Both the position numbers and the translations under genes were made by a program. The notes beneath the pieces are model-generated. The model did no database searches and was not told where the DNA came from. It was given only the letters and a program-made list of their open reading frames with translations. Below, piece by piece: positions 1-7,263 of a stretch of DNA of 64,000 nt. Each line of letters opens with the position of its first letter. The stretch's first letter is position 1. Source of the DNA: Pseudomonadota bacterium (GTDB lineage Bacteria > Pseudomonadota > Gammaproteobacteria > Burkholderiales > Rhodocyclaceae); NCBI GenBank assembly GCA_018261895.1, contig JAGTRT010000010.1:60851-124850 (forward strand), read 5' to 3'.

Positions 1-1145
1 AGATCTTCGCCCACGGTTTCCTGACCGTCGACGGCGCCAAGATGTCGAAATCCCGCGGCACCTTCATCACGGCCCAGAGCTATCTCGACACCGGCCTCAA
101 CCCCGAATGGCTGCGTTACTACTACGCCGCCAAGCTCTCGGCCAGCATGGAAGACATCGACCTCAGCCTCGATGACTTCGTGGCCCGCGTCAATGCCGAC
201 CTCGTCGGCAAGTACGTCAATATTGCCAGCCGCTCGGCCGGCTTCATTGCCAAGCGTTTCAACGGCCAGCTCGCCCCGGCGACGGCTGATTTGCCGGCCA
301 TCAAGAGCATTCAGGAGGCAGCGCCGCGCATTGCCGAGCTTTACGAAGCCCGTGAGTTCGGCAAGGCGATGCGCGAAGTCATGGCGCTCACCGATGCCGC
401 AAATCAATACGTCGACAGCGTCAAACCCTGGGAACTGGCCAAGCAGGAAGGACGCGACCAGGAACTCCACGTCGCCTGCAGCAATGCCTTGAACCTGTTC
501 CGATTGCTGACGGTGCTGTTGAAGCCCATCCTCCCTGTCGTTGCCGGCAAGGTCGAAAAGTTCCTCAATATCGCGCCGCTGGTCTGGGACGACTCACAGA
601 GCCTGCTCGCGGCCGGACATGGCATCAACGCCTACGAACATCTCATGACGCGCGTCGATCCCAAGCTCATCGAAAAACTGGTCGAGGCCAACAAGGAATC
701 GCTCACGGCAGCACCGGCAGCGCCCACGCCCCAGCGTCACGCCGAGCAGCAGCAACACGACGCCAAAGCCAAGACCGCCGCGGCCGAAACTGCTGCCGAA
801 GCCGGTTCGCTGTGCACAATCGACGACTTCATGAAGGTCGATCTGCGGATCGCCCGCATTGCCAATGCCGAACATGTGGAGGGCGCCGACAAACTCGTAC
901 GCCTGACGCTGGACATTGGTGGCGATACGACGCGCAATGTCTTCGCCGGCATCAAGTCGGCCTACGACCCGGCGCAATTGATCGGCCGGCTGACCGTCAT
1001 GGTGGCCAACCTGGCACCGCGCAAGATGAAGTTCGGTTTGTCCGAGGGCATGGTGCTGGCAGCCTCGGATGCGGATGGCAAAACGCCGGGGATCTTCCTT
1101 TTGTCGCCCGATTCCGGCGCTCAACCGGGCATGCGTGTCAAATAA
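1..1145 (+). CDS. metG: methionyl-tRNA synthetase, C-terminal part (truncated by window start)
   Basis: Charges tRNA-Met with methionine in the cytoplasm. The reading frame is open from the first bases (frame of position 3) and the gene continues upstream of the window. The fragment holds the class I KMSKS loop (KMSKSRGTF) about 14 residues in. The anticodon-binding helical domain follows, with motifs such as VKPWELAK. An Ala/Gln/Lys-rich linker leads to a C-terminal OB-fold tRNA-binding and dimerisation domain of about 100 residues (starting [10 protein letters not shown]). The TAA stop is at 1143-1145. Length and domain order match bacterial MetG with the appended Trbp111-like domain. The catalytic Rossmann half lies outside the window. 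Confidence 0.97.
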   Translation, partial: IFAHGFLTVDGAKMSKSRGTFITAQSYLDTGLNPEWLRYYYAAKLSASMEDIDLSLDDFVARVNADLVGKYVNIASRSAGFIAKRFNGQLAPATADLPAIKSIQEAAPRIAELYEAREFGKAMREVMALTDAANQYVDSVKPWELAKQEGRDQELHVACSNALNLFRLLTVLLKPILPVVAGKVEKFLNIAPLVWDDSQSLLAAGHGINAYEHLMTRVDPKLIEKLVEANKESLTAAPAAPTPQRHAEQQQHDAKAKTAAAETAAEAGSLCTIDDFMKVDLRIARIANAEHVEGADKLVRLTLDIGGDTTRNVFAGIKSAYDPAQLIGRLTVMVANLAPRKMKFGLSEGMVLAASDADGKTPGIFLLSPDSGAQPGMRVK

Positions 1146-1560
1146 TTCAAGGCTAGCGAAGACGGCCGGCGCAGCGGGGATTTCCATGCTGCGCCGCAAC
1201 AAAACCCAGCAGCAACCTAAAGTAATACTTTAAGTTAGCCCACCAATCTAGCTATACCGTTTAGTCTTTTGGAACTATCCACAAAATCTGTGGATAAGTC
1301 TGTGAATGAATCAAGGGGTAAGTAGCTAAGTGGCCGGCCCACAAGGATTTTCCTTACCCTGCCCGAAACTTGAGCTACACCATAAGTTACTGTTTTAAAA
1401 GAAAACAATAAACAAAAAGTCAATATGGCAAATGTATCAGGGGGCTCGAGCAGGCCGCATGCAAAACGCCCCAACTCTGTGCATAAGTCAAGACTTGTTT
1501 TTTATTTTTTCCAGGCCTTTTGAGAAAGATCAAATTGCGCTACAAATTGTCTGATCTGCC
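1146..1560. other. 415-bp AT-rich intergenic region with DnaA-box-like sites
   Basis: No convincing gene is present. Composition is clearly richer in A+T than the flanks. CTATCCACA (1275-1283) faces TGTGGATAA (1289-1297), giving the inverted repeat TATCCACA-N5-TGTGGATA. A third related site, TGTGCATAA, lies at 1478-1486. TGTGGATAA is the exact complement of the DnaA box TTATCCACA, and the other two differ from it at one position. Two of the sites share the longer string CTGTG(G/C)ATAAGTC. Binding by DnaA is inferred only. Confidence 0.45.
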
Positions 1561-1893
1561 ATGCTGAATCCCTCCGTTCGCCCGCCTCGGCCGCGGTTAA
1601 CCGGCCCGATTTTCCTCTACGCGCTGGTCGACATGTTCGGTCTGGCCTGCGTCGGCATCGGCGCGAGCTGGTTCGCGGCCGGCAAAGGCGCCATCCTGAC
1701 CGGCTTTCCAACTTCGAATGTGGAAGCCGTTGCCTGTACCGCCGGTGGCGTCGCCATCATGATCTGGGCGGTCGCCCGCATCCTGCGCGAACTGACCAAA
1801 CAGGCGCCGGAAATGCAGGCCAAGTTCGACAACTACCTGGGCAAGCAAGCCACCGGGCAGGCCGAAAAGTCGCCCGACGACAAGGCCGATTAA
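1561..1893 (+). CDS. small two-helix membrane protein of unknown function
   Basis: 110 residues. I do not recognise the family. A basic, proline-rich N-terminus is followed by two hydrophobic stretches, about residues 15-40 (IFLYALVDMFGLACVGIGAS) and 55-75 (VACTAGGVAIMIWAVARIL). The tail is polar and charged, with Lys/Asp/Gln and a run ending SPDDKAD. The pattern fits a small inner-membrane protein with two transmembrane helices. Its stop overlaps by four bases the stop of the convergent ribbon-helix-helix gene. No Shine-Dalgarno sequence is obvious, so the start is the first ATG of the frame. Confidence 0.6.
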   Translation: MLNPSVRPPRPRLTGPIFLYALVDMFGLACVGIGASWFAAGKGAILTGFPTSNVEAVACTAGGVAIMIWAVARILRELTKQAPEMQAKFDNYLGKQATGQAEKSPDDKAD

Positions 1894-2084
1894 TCGGCGA
1901 TCTTGCTGTTCGGCTTGAGCCAGTCGGGTAATTCGCGACCGCCGGCGTTGTCGATGACGTATTGACGGACCAGGCGACGCACGACCTGCGAGGGCGTCAG
2001 GTCATTGGCTGCGCAGATTTCCTCGAAGAGCTTTTTCTTCTGAGGATCAATCAGGATGGTCAGGCGCGCGGTTCTGTTCTCCAT
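1890..2084 (-). CDS. ribbon-helix-helix (CopG/MetJ-like) DNA-binding protein
   Basis: 64 residues. The N-terminal strand RTARLTILIDPQKKKLFEEI followed by two helices with TPSQVVRRLVRQYV is the ribbon-helix-helix fold of CopG/Arc-type repressors, which bind DNA as dimers through a beta ribbon. The family assignment rests on pattern and length. The gene diverges from the SulP permease across a 107-bp AT-rich region. That region holds an inverted repeat ATGATGC...GCATCAT and three copies of ATTAACA, which are plausible operator sites. Autoregulation or control of the permease is inferred, not shown. It is not paired with an obvious toxin: the convergent neighbour is a membrane protein. Confidence 0.75.
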   Translation of the reverse strand: MENRTARLTILIDPQKKKLFEEICAANDLTPSQVVRRLVRQYVIDNAGGRELPDWLKPNSKIAD

Positions 2085-2149
2085 GATGCACTCATTTATT
2101 AGGTTCGTATTGCATCATATTAACATACGATTAACATTGACGATTAACA
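2083..2149. promoter_or_regulatory. candidate operators between RHH regulator and SulP gene
   Basis: ATGATGC at 2083-2089 and GCATCAT at 2112-2118 form a 7-bp inverted repeat that overlaps the start codon of the RHH gene. ATTAACA occurs three times in direct orientation, at 2119, 2130 and 2143. The last two lie within CGATTAACA repeats that flank the -35 box of the permease promoter. RHH proteins commonly bind short tandem or inverted sites of this kind, so regulation of both genes is a reasonable inference. Confidence 0.4.
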
Positions 2150-2164
2150 GGCTACTCATATAAT
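2137..2164 (+). promoter_or_regulatory. sigma-70 promoter of the SulP permease gene
   Basis: TTGACG (2137-2142) and TATAAT (2159-2164) are separated by 16 bp. The -10 box is perfect and lies 28 bp upstream of the ATG at 2192. This is one of the best sigma-70 promoters in the window. Confidence 0.65.
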
Positions 2165-2191
2165 GCGTCGCTTAACGACAAAGCGCGCCCC

Positions 2192-3883
2192 ATGAAAATC
2201 GCCTTCCACCCCAAGCTGCTGGATTGCCTGCCGACCTACACCCGCGCGCAGTTTGGCAAGGACCTCGCCGCAGGCATCACGGTAGGCGTGCTGGCCCTGC
2301 CGTTGGCCATGGCCTTCGCCATCGCCTCGGGCTGCTCGCCGACCGCCGGCATCTGGACGGCCATCGTCGCCGGCCTGATCACCTCGGCACTGGGCGGCTC
2401 ACGGGTGCAGATCGGCGGCCCGACCGGCGCCTTCATTCCCATCGTTTATGGCATCGTCGCCATCCATGGCTTTGCCAACCTCATGGGCGCCACGATACTG
2501 GCCGGCGTTTTCCTGCTCGCCATGGGCCTCGCCCGCATGGGGCAACTGATCCGCTTCATCCCGGTCACCGTCGTCATCGGCTTCACCAACGGCATCGCTG
2601 TGGTCATCTTCCTCGCCCAGATCAAGGATTTCTTCGGGCTGCAGATCGACAACCTGCCGGCCGAATTCTTCCACCGCATCAAGACGCTGGCCGCCTATGC
2701 CCACACGGTCGACCTGCCGACCCTCGGCCTGGCTTCGGCCTGCTTCGTCTTCCTGCTTTCGTACAACAAGCTGGCACAGCGCTTCGCACCGCTGCGTCGG
2801 GCGCCCGGGCCGCTTGTCGTGCTCATCGTCGGCACGCTGGTGTCCTTCGTCTTCGAACTGCCGGTCGAAACCATCGGCAGCCGTTTTCATGGCATTCCGC
2901 AGGAACTGCCGAATTTCGGCCTGCCCGCCCTGTCGATTCACGACTTCGGCAAGCTGATCTCGCCGGCCATCACCATCGCCCTGCTCGGTGCCATCGAGTC
3001 ACTGCTCTCAGCGCGTGTGGCCGACAGCCAGATCGACGACCGTCACGATCCCAACCAGGAACTGGTCGCCCAGGGCCTGGCCAATATCGCGGCGCCGCTC
3101 TTCGGCGGCTTTGCCGCAACCGGCGCCATCGCCCGGACGACGACCAACGTCAAGACCGGCGGCCGGACGCCGATTGCCGGCATCATCCACGCCGTCGTGC
3201 TGCTCGGCATCGTGCTCATCGCCGCGCCGCTCGCTTCCTACGTGCCGCTCGCCACGCTGTCGGCCATCGTCATGGTCGTCGCCATCAACATGGGCGAATG
3301 GCACGAGTTCCTCGAGCTGCGCCGCTACAGCTACAACTACCGCATCATCCTGCTCGCCACTTTCTTCGTAACCGTGCTCTTCGACCTGACCATCGCCGTC
3401 GAGCTGGGCATGGTGCTGGCCAGCCTGTTCTTCATCTACCGCATGTCGGAACTGACCAAGATCGAGCGCCTGCCGCTGGCCGAGGAGGCTGACGAGCCGC
3501 AGTTCCTCTACCCGGACGGCACGATGCGCGTCGCCGCCTGGCAGATGTTCGGCTCGCTGTTCTTCGGCGCCGTGAACAAGCTCGAAGAATTGCTCGACCC
3601 GCGAGAAGGCCATCCCGAGGTCGTGATCCTCGACATGACCCGGCTGATCCAGCTCGACACCACCGGCCTCGAGGGCCTGGAAAACCTGCGCGACAAGCTC
3701 TCGAAACGCGGCTGCACGCTGCTCGTCTGCGGCCTCAATTCGCAGCCCGGCTCGCTGCTGTACCGCTCGGGCTTCATCGACCATCTCGGCGACGACAATG
3801 TCTGCGCGGACCTGTCTGACGCCCTGAAGCGTGCCTATATCCTGCTGCCCAATCTGATGGGCGGCTTTGAAGAAGACTACTGA
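2192..3883 (+). CDS. SulP family anion permease with C-terminal STAS domain
   Basis: 563 residues. The protein is an inner-membrane transporter of the SLC26/SulP family, whose members move sulfate, bicarbonate or dicarboxylates. The N-terminal two thirds hold many hydrophobic segments with family signatures (GITVGVLALPLAMAFAIASG; GGPTGAFIPIVYGIVA; FATGAIARTTTNVKTGGRTP). A cytosolic STAS domain occupies about residues 440-550, with VVILDMTRLIQLDTTGLEGL. The substrate cannot be read from sequence. BicA-type SulP proteins carry bicarbonate, and this gene ends about 420 bp from the convergent DAB-type carbon operon, which makes bicarbonate worth testing. Sulfate is the alternative. A zinc-ribbon gene follows 12 bp downstream. 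Confidence 0.9.
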   Translation: MKIAFHPKLLDCLPTYTRAQFGKDLAAGITVGVLALPLAMAFAIASGCSPTAGIWTAIVAGLITSALGGSRVQIGGPTGAFIPIVYGIVAIHGFANLMGATILAGVFLLAMGLARMGQLIRFIPVTVVIGFTNGIAVVIFLAQIKDFFGLQIDNLPAEFFHRIKTLAAYAHTVDLPTLGLASACFVFLLSYNKLAQRFAPLRRAPGPLVVLIVGTLVSFVFELPVETIGSRFHGIPQELPNFGLPALSIHDFGKLISPAITIALLGAIESLLSARVADSQIDDRHDPNQELVAQGLANIAAPLFGGFAATGAIARTTTNVKTGGRTPIAGIIHAVVLLGIVLIAAPLASYVPLATLSAIVMVVAINMGEWHEFLELRRYSYNYRIILLATFFVTVLFDLTIAVELGMVLASLFFIYRMSELTKIERLPLAEEADEPQFLYPDGTMRVAAWQMFGSLFFGAVNKLEELLDPREGHPEVVILDMTRLIQLDTTGLEGLENLRDKLSKRGCTLLVCGLNSQPGSLLYRSGFIDHLGDDNVCADLSDALKRAYILLPNLMGGFEEDY

Positions 3884-3895
3884 AAAGGAAACACC

Positions 3896-4234
3896 ATGAG
3901 CGGCTTGCCGAACTGTCCGAAGTGCAAATCGGAGTACACCTACGAAGACGGCACCAACTACGTCTGCCCGGAATGCGCCCACGAGTGGAGCAAGGACGCC
4001 GGCGAAGCCGTCGAGCAGGCCCGCGTCTGGAAGGACGCCAACGGCAACGTGCTGCAGGACGGCGATTCGGTCACCGTCATCAAGGACCTCAAGATCAAGG
4101 GCTCCTCGTCCGTCGTCAAGGTCGGCACCAAGGTCAAGAACATCCGCCTCATCGAGGGCGATCACGACATCGATTGCAAGATTGACGGCATCGGCGCCAT
4201 GCAATTGAAGTCGGAATTCGTCAAGAAGGCCTGA
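3896..4234 (+). CDS. yjdM: YjdM/PhnA-family zinc-ribbon protein
   Basis: 112 residues, at the usual family length. An N-terminal zinc ribbon has two Cys pairs, [21 protein letters not shown], at about residues 8-30. A beta-rich PhnA domain follows, with [23 protein letters not shown] and a C-terminal [17 protein letters not shown]. The family was named from the phosphonate operon, but YjdM is not itself phosphonoacetate hydrolase and its biochemical role is unsettled. No phosphonate genes are nearby. It lies 12 bp after the SulP gene with a good Shine-Dalgarno (AAAGGAAAC) and is probably co-transcribed. A hairpin terminator follows. Confidence 0.92.
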   Translation: MSGLPNCPKCKSEYTYEDGTNYVCPECAHEWSKDAGEAVEQARVWKDANGNVLQDGDSVTVIKDLKIKGSSSVVKVGTKVKNIRLIEGDHDIDCKIDGIGAMQLKSEFVKKA

Positions 4235-4243
4235 TTTTCAGGC

Positions 4244-4281
4244 TTTGACGGTCTACCGGAAAAAACGGCCAAAATCGAAAT
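4244..4281 (+). repeat. dispersed 35-bp element, copy 1
   Basis: Begins TTTGACGGTCTACCGG, then A6, then CGGCCAAAATCGAAAT. It carries the dyad CGGT-CT-ACCG. It lies directly after the yjdM stop and its right half is the left arm of the terminator hairpin at 4261-4298. Confidence 0.85.
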
Positions 4282-4298
4282 CCGGTTTTGGCCGTTTT
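4261..4298. terminator. bidirectional terminator between yjdM and the DAB-like operon
   Basis: AAAAACGGCCAAAA (4261-4274) pairs perfectly with TTTTGGCCGTTTTT (4285-4298) around an 11-base loop. A/T runs at both ends let it serve both convergent transcripts. The left arm is the right half of dispersed element copy 1, so the terminator looks as though it was built by adding an inverted arm to the element. Confidence 0.8.
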
Positions 4299-4306
4299 TG
4301 CTTGCT

Positions 4307-5764
4307 TCAGTGCTTCAATCCGGTCGCCCAGGCTTCGGCCGCCGGCCGGACGATTTCAATCCACGGCCCGGGGTAGATGCCGATGCTGGCGATCATGACG
4401 ATCAGCGCGACCAGCACCGCCCATTCGCGTGGCCGCAGGTCGCTGGCGTCAGCCACGGCCGGGCGGGTCACCGGGCCGAAGAAGGCCTTGCGGTAGAGCG
4501 ACAGGAAGCCGCCGGCTGCAATCGACAGCCCGAACAGCGCCGCCATGCCGGCGCCGGTGTGGCTCTGCAGCGCCGCGATGATGAGCATGAATTCGCCCGG
4601 GAAGCTGCTCGTCCCCGGCATGCCGACCCCGGCCAGGCCGCAGATCAGGAAGCCCGTCGCCAGCAGCGGCATGGTCTTTGCCGCACCGCCCAGAGCATGG
4701 ACATCGGTCGAACCGGTCCGCTGGCGCAGAAACTCCAGCAACAGGAACGCCCCGCCCGTCGCCACCGAGAAGCTGAGCAGCAGCGACACTGCGCCCTGCA
4801 CCGCCTGCGCCGTGAAGGACGCCAAGCCGAGCACGGCCAGCCCGACGTGGCAGATGCTCGCGTAGGCCATGCCGACGCGCAGGTTGCTCTGCGCCAGCAT
4901 GCCGACGCCACCGTACAGAATGGCCACCGTGCCCAGCCCGGCGAGCAGCCAGTGCAGTTCGGCGGCGACCTCGGGCGCCAGCGGAATGGCGAAGCGGATC
5001 AGTCCGTACGCCCCCAGCTTGAGGCCGACCAATAGCGCCACCAGCGAACCGGGCGCGGCCAGCGCGAACTGCGGCAGCCAGGTATGCATCGGCACGATGG
5101 GTACCTTGACGCCGAAGCCGATCAGGCAGAGCAGGAAAAAGGCCGTTTGCATCGAGCGCGGCAAGGGCGTGCCGAGCAGCACGGTCAGGTCGAAGGTCGG
5201 CACAGGCTGGCTGGTCGCCAGCATGACGAAGGCGATGAGCAGCGGAACGCCGCCGGCCAGCATGATCAGGAAATAACGCGCCGCCACCAGCCCGCTGCCC
5301 GCCCCGACGCCCCAGCGGCCGAGCAGGAAATAGAGCGGCACCAGCGTCAGTTCCCAGCACACGAAGAACAGGGCCGTGTCGAGCGCGCAGAAGATGCCCA
5401 GCGTCGCCGCCTGAAGCAAGAGCAGCAGGCTGAAATGCAGGCGCGGCGCATCGCTGACCGCATTCCAGCTGGCCACCAGCGAGCCGAGGAAGAGCAGTGC
5501 CGTCGCTGGCAGGAAGAGCACCGAAATGCCATCGATCCCGACCAGATAATGAATGTTCAGGCTGGCGATCCAGGCCACGCGCTCGACCAGCTGGAAGCGC
5601 ACCCCGGCCGGATCGTAGGCGACCAGCGCCGCCGTGCCGAGCGCCAGCCCGACCAGCATGGCCAGGGCGACCACGTAACGCGTCAGCCGTGCCGGCAGCA
5701 GCCAGATCGCCGCGATGGCGGCCAGCGGCGTGAAAATGAGCAGCGAAAGCAGCGGCAGGCTCAT
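4307..5764 (-). CDS. NuoM-like proton-channel subunit (last gene of DAB-like operon)
   Basis: 485 residues. A polytopic membrane protein of the NuoL/M/N and Mrp antiporter family (proton_antipo_M domain). Visible ion-path residues are Glu138 (LFFVCWELTLVP), Lys220 (GFGVKVPIVPMHTWLP) and Lys249 (GLKLGAYGLIRF). The segment after the first lysine reads LAAPGSLVALL instead of the AH(V/T)EAP stretch of canonical NuoM, and the later QSNLR has Arg where NuoM has Lys. The start overlaps the previous stop as ATGA, so translation is probably coupled. No NADH-, flavin- or Fe-S-binding Nuo subunits are in the operon, so a complete complex I is excluded here. A role in energising DabA is inferred. Confidence 0.85.
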   Translation of the reverse strand: MSLPLLSLLIFTPLAAIAAIWLLPARLTRYVVALAMLVGLALGTAALVAYDPAGVRFQLVERVAWIASLNIHYLVGIDGISVLFLPATALLFLGSLVASWNAVSDAPRLHFSLLLLLQAATLGIFCALDTALFFVCWELTLVPLYFLLGRWGVGAGSGLVAARYFLIMLAGGVPLLIAFVMLATSQPVPTFDLTVLLGTPLPRSMQTAFFLLCLIGFGVKVPIVPMHTWLPQFALAAPGSLVALLVGLKLGAYGLIRFAIPLAPEVAAELHWLLAGLGTVAILYGGVGMLAQSNLRVGMAYASICHVGLAVLGLASFTAQAVQGAVSLLLSFSVATGGAFLLLEFLRQRTGSTDVHALGGAAKTMPLLATGFLICGLAGVGMPGTSSFPGEFMLIIAALQSHTGAGMAALFGLSIAAGGFLSLYRKAFFGPVTRPAVADASDLRPREWAVLVALIVMIASIGIYPGPWIEIVRPAAEAWATGLKH

Positions 5765-7263
5765 CGCGCAAACCTCGCCGCCGCGACCTGGCTCGCCGTT
5801 TCCGTCAGATACAGCCAGGGTTCGGTGAAGAAGCCGATGGCCAGCATGGCGGCCAGGGCGATGCCGCAGACCAGGTATTCCATGATCAGCGTCCGGTCGA
5901 CATCATGCCCGCCCGCCTTGGCCTGCGACAGGAAAGCCTTCTGGAACGCCCAGAGCAGGAAGCCGGCGGCCGCCACGTTGCCGAGCGCCGTCGCCACGGT
6001 GGACAGCGCGCCGAAGTTGTCGATGGACGCTTCGAGCACGAGGTGGGCCGCATCGAAGCCCGGCGTGCCCGGCATGCCGACGATGGCCAGACCGAAGCTC
6101 AGGAAGGCGATGGCGAGGAAGGGAATGCGCTCGAACAGCCCGGACAGTTCGTGCAGTTCGGTCGTCCCGGTGCGCCGGAAGACGAAGCCGACGATGAACC
6201 ACATGCCGGTTACCGCCAGCCCGAAGTTGGCGGCCAGCAGCATCGCCCCCTGGATGCCCGATTCGTGCAGGCTGAACAGGCCGATGACGAGCAAGCTGGT
6301 GTGGCTGACCACGGCAAAGGCGAGCAGCCGGCGCAGATTGGTCTGCTGGAAAGCGAGCGCCGCGGTGAAGAAAACACCGGCCATGGCGAAGCCGACGACA
6401 TACGGCTGCCAGTACTGCACGGCCGCCGGCGTTAGCGGCAGCACGAAGCGCATCATGCCGTAGATGCCGACCTTGACGCCGACCATGAGCGCCGGTGCGA
6501 CAGCGATCAGGCCATGCTGCGCCATGTTGGGCAACCAGCCGTGCAGCGGGAAGAGCGGCGTGCGCACGGCCAGGCCGTAGAACAGCAGATAGAAGGCTGC
6601 CGTCTGGAACTTGCCGACGGGAATCGCCCCCATGAGATCGAACAAATCGAAGCTCCAGCGCCCGCCGTTGGCCTCGGCGAAACCCCAGCCGAGCACGACA
6701 CAACCCGCCGCGAAGAGCACCCAGCCGAAGGCCTGGTACTGGACGAAGCGCGCCAGCGCCTGGATTTCGGCCCGCGACGAGGCCCAGCGCCGGAGCAGAT
6801 AGGCCACCGCCCACAATTCCAGCGCCGAAAAGGCTGCGAACCATGCGACATTGACCGTGACCAGCATGCCGACCAGCCCGGCCTCGGCCAGCAGCAGCAC
6901 GGCGAACAGGCGTCCCGGCGAGATCATGCCGCGGCTCATGCCGTACAAGGTCATGAGGAAAGTGAGCAGCGCGGTAAGCAGCAGGAAGAGCAGGCTCAAG
7001 CCATCGACCGCCACGTGGTAGGCGAGCGGCGCGAAGCGTTCGGCCAGTTGCAGGGACGGCAGGGTCGGATTGATGTGGCTGACCGTGACGATGGCGAGCA
7101 GCATTTCGCCCAGCGCGAAGACCTTGCCGAGAATCACCGCCGTCTTCCGCTCGTTGAAGGCATAGACCACGGCGGCGCCGAGCAGCGGCAGCAACTGCAG
7201 GAGCAGCAGCAGGGGCAGGCCGGCCTGCTCGGTCCACAGGATTTCGCTCAGGCCGCCGCTCAC
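5761..7263 (-). CDS. NuoM/NuoN-like proton-channel subunit with altered channel lysine
   Basis: 500 residues when started at the GTG whose last bases overlap the upstream stop (GTGA, 7260-7263). The longer open frame upstream lies inside the preceding gene and is not this protein. Proton_antipo_M family with about 14 hydrophobic segments. The ion path keeps Glu149 (FSALELWAVAYLL) and Lys264 (MVGVKVGIYGMMRF). The lysine normally in G(F/L)xVKxPxxP is Arg234 here (LAVRTPLFPLHGWLPN). Another arginine pair, QTNLRRLLAF, follows. It overlaps both neighbours by four bases. Assignment to M rather than N type is uncertain. Confidence 0.85.
   Translation of the reverse strand: MSGGLSEILWTEQAGLPLLLLLQLLPLLGAAVVYAFNERKTAVILGKVFALGEMLLAIVTVSHINPTLPSLQLAERFAPLAYHVAVDGLSLLFLLLTALLTFLMTLYGMSRGMISPGRLFAVLLLAEAGLVGMLVTVNVAWFAAFSALELWAVAYLLRRWASSRAEIQALARFVQYQAFGWVLFAAGCVVLGWGFAEANGGRWSFDLFDLMGAIPVGKFQTAAFYLLFYGLAVRTPLFPLHGWLPNMAQHGLIAVAPALMVGVKVGIYGMMRFVLPLTPAAVQYWQPYVVGFAMAGVFFTAALAFQQTNLRRLLAFAVVSHTSLLVIGLFSLHESGIQGAMLLAANFGLAVTGMWFIVGFVFRRTGTTELHELSGLFERIPFLAIAFLSFGLAIVGMPGTPGFDAAHLVLEASIDNFGALSTVATALGNVAAAGFLLWAFQKAFLSQAKAGGHDVDRTLIMEYLVCGIALAAMLAIGFFTEPWLYLTETASQVAAARFAR

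Noticed and set aside
1275..1486. DnaA-box cluster as a chromosome origin
   Set aside because: The neighbours are metG and a small membrane gene, with no dnaA, dnaN, rpmH or parAB and too few boxes. It is kept only as a possible DnaA-binding site.
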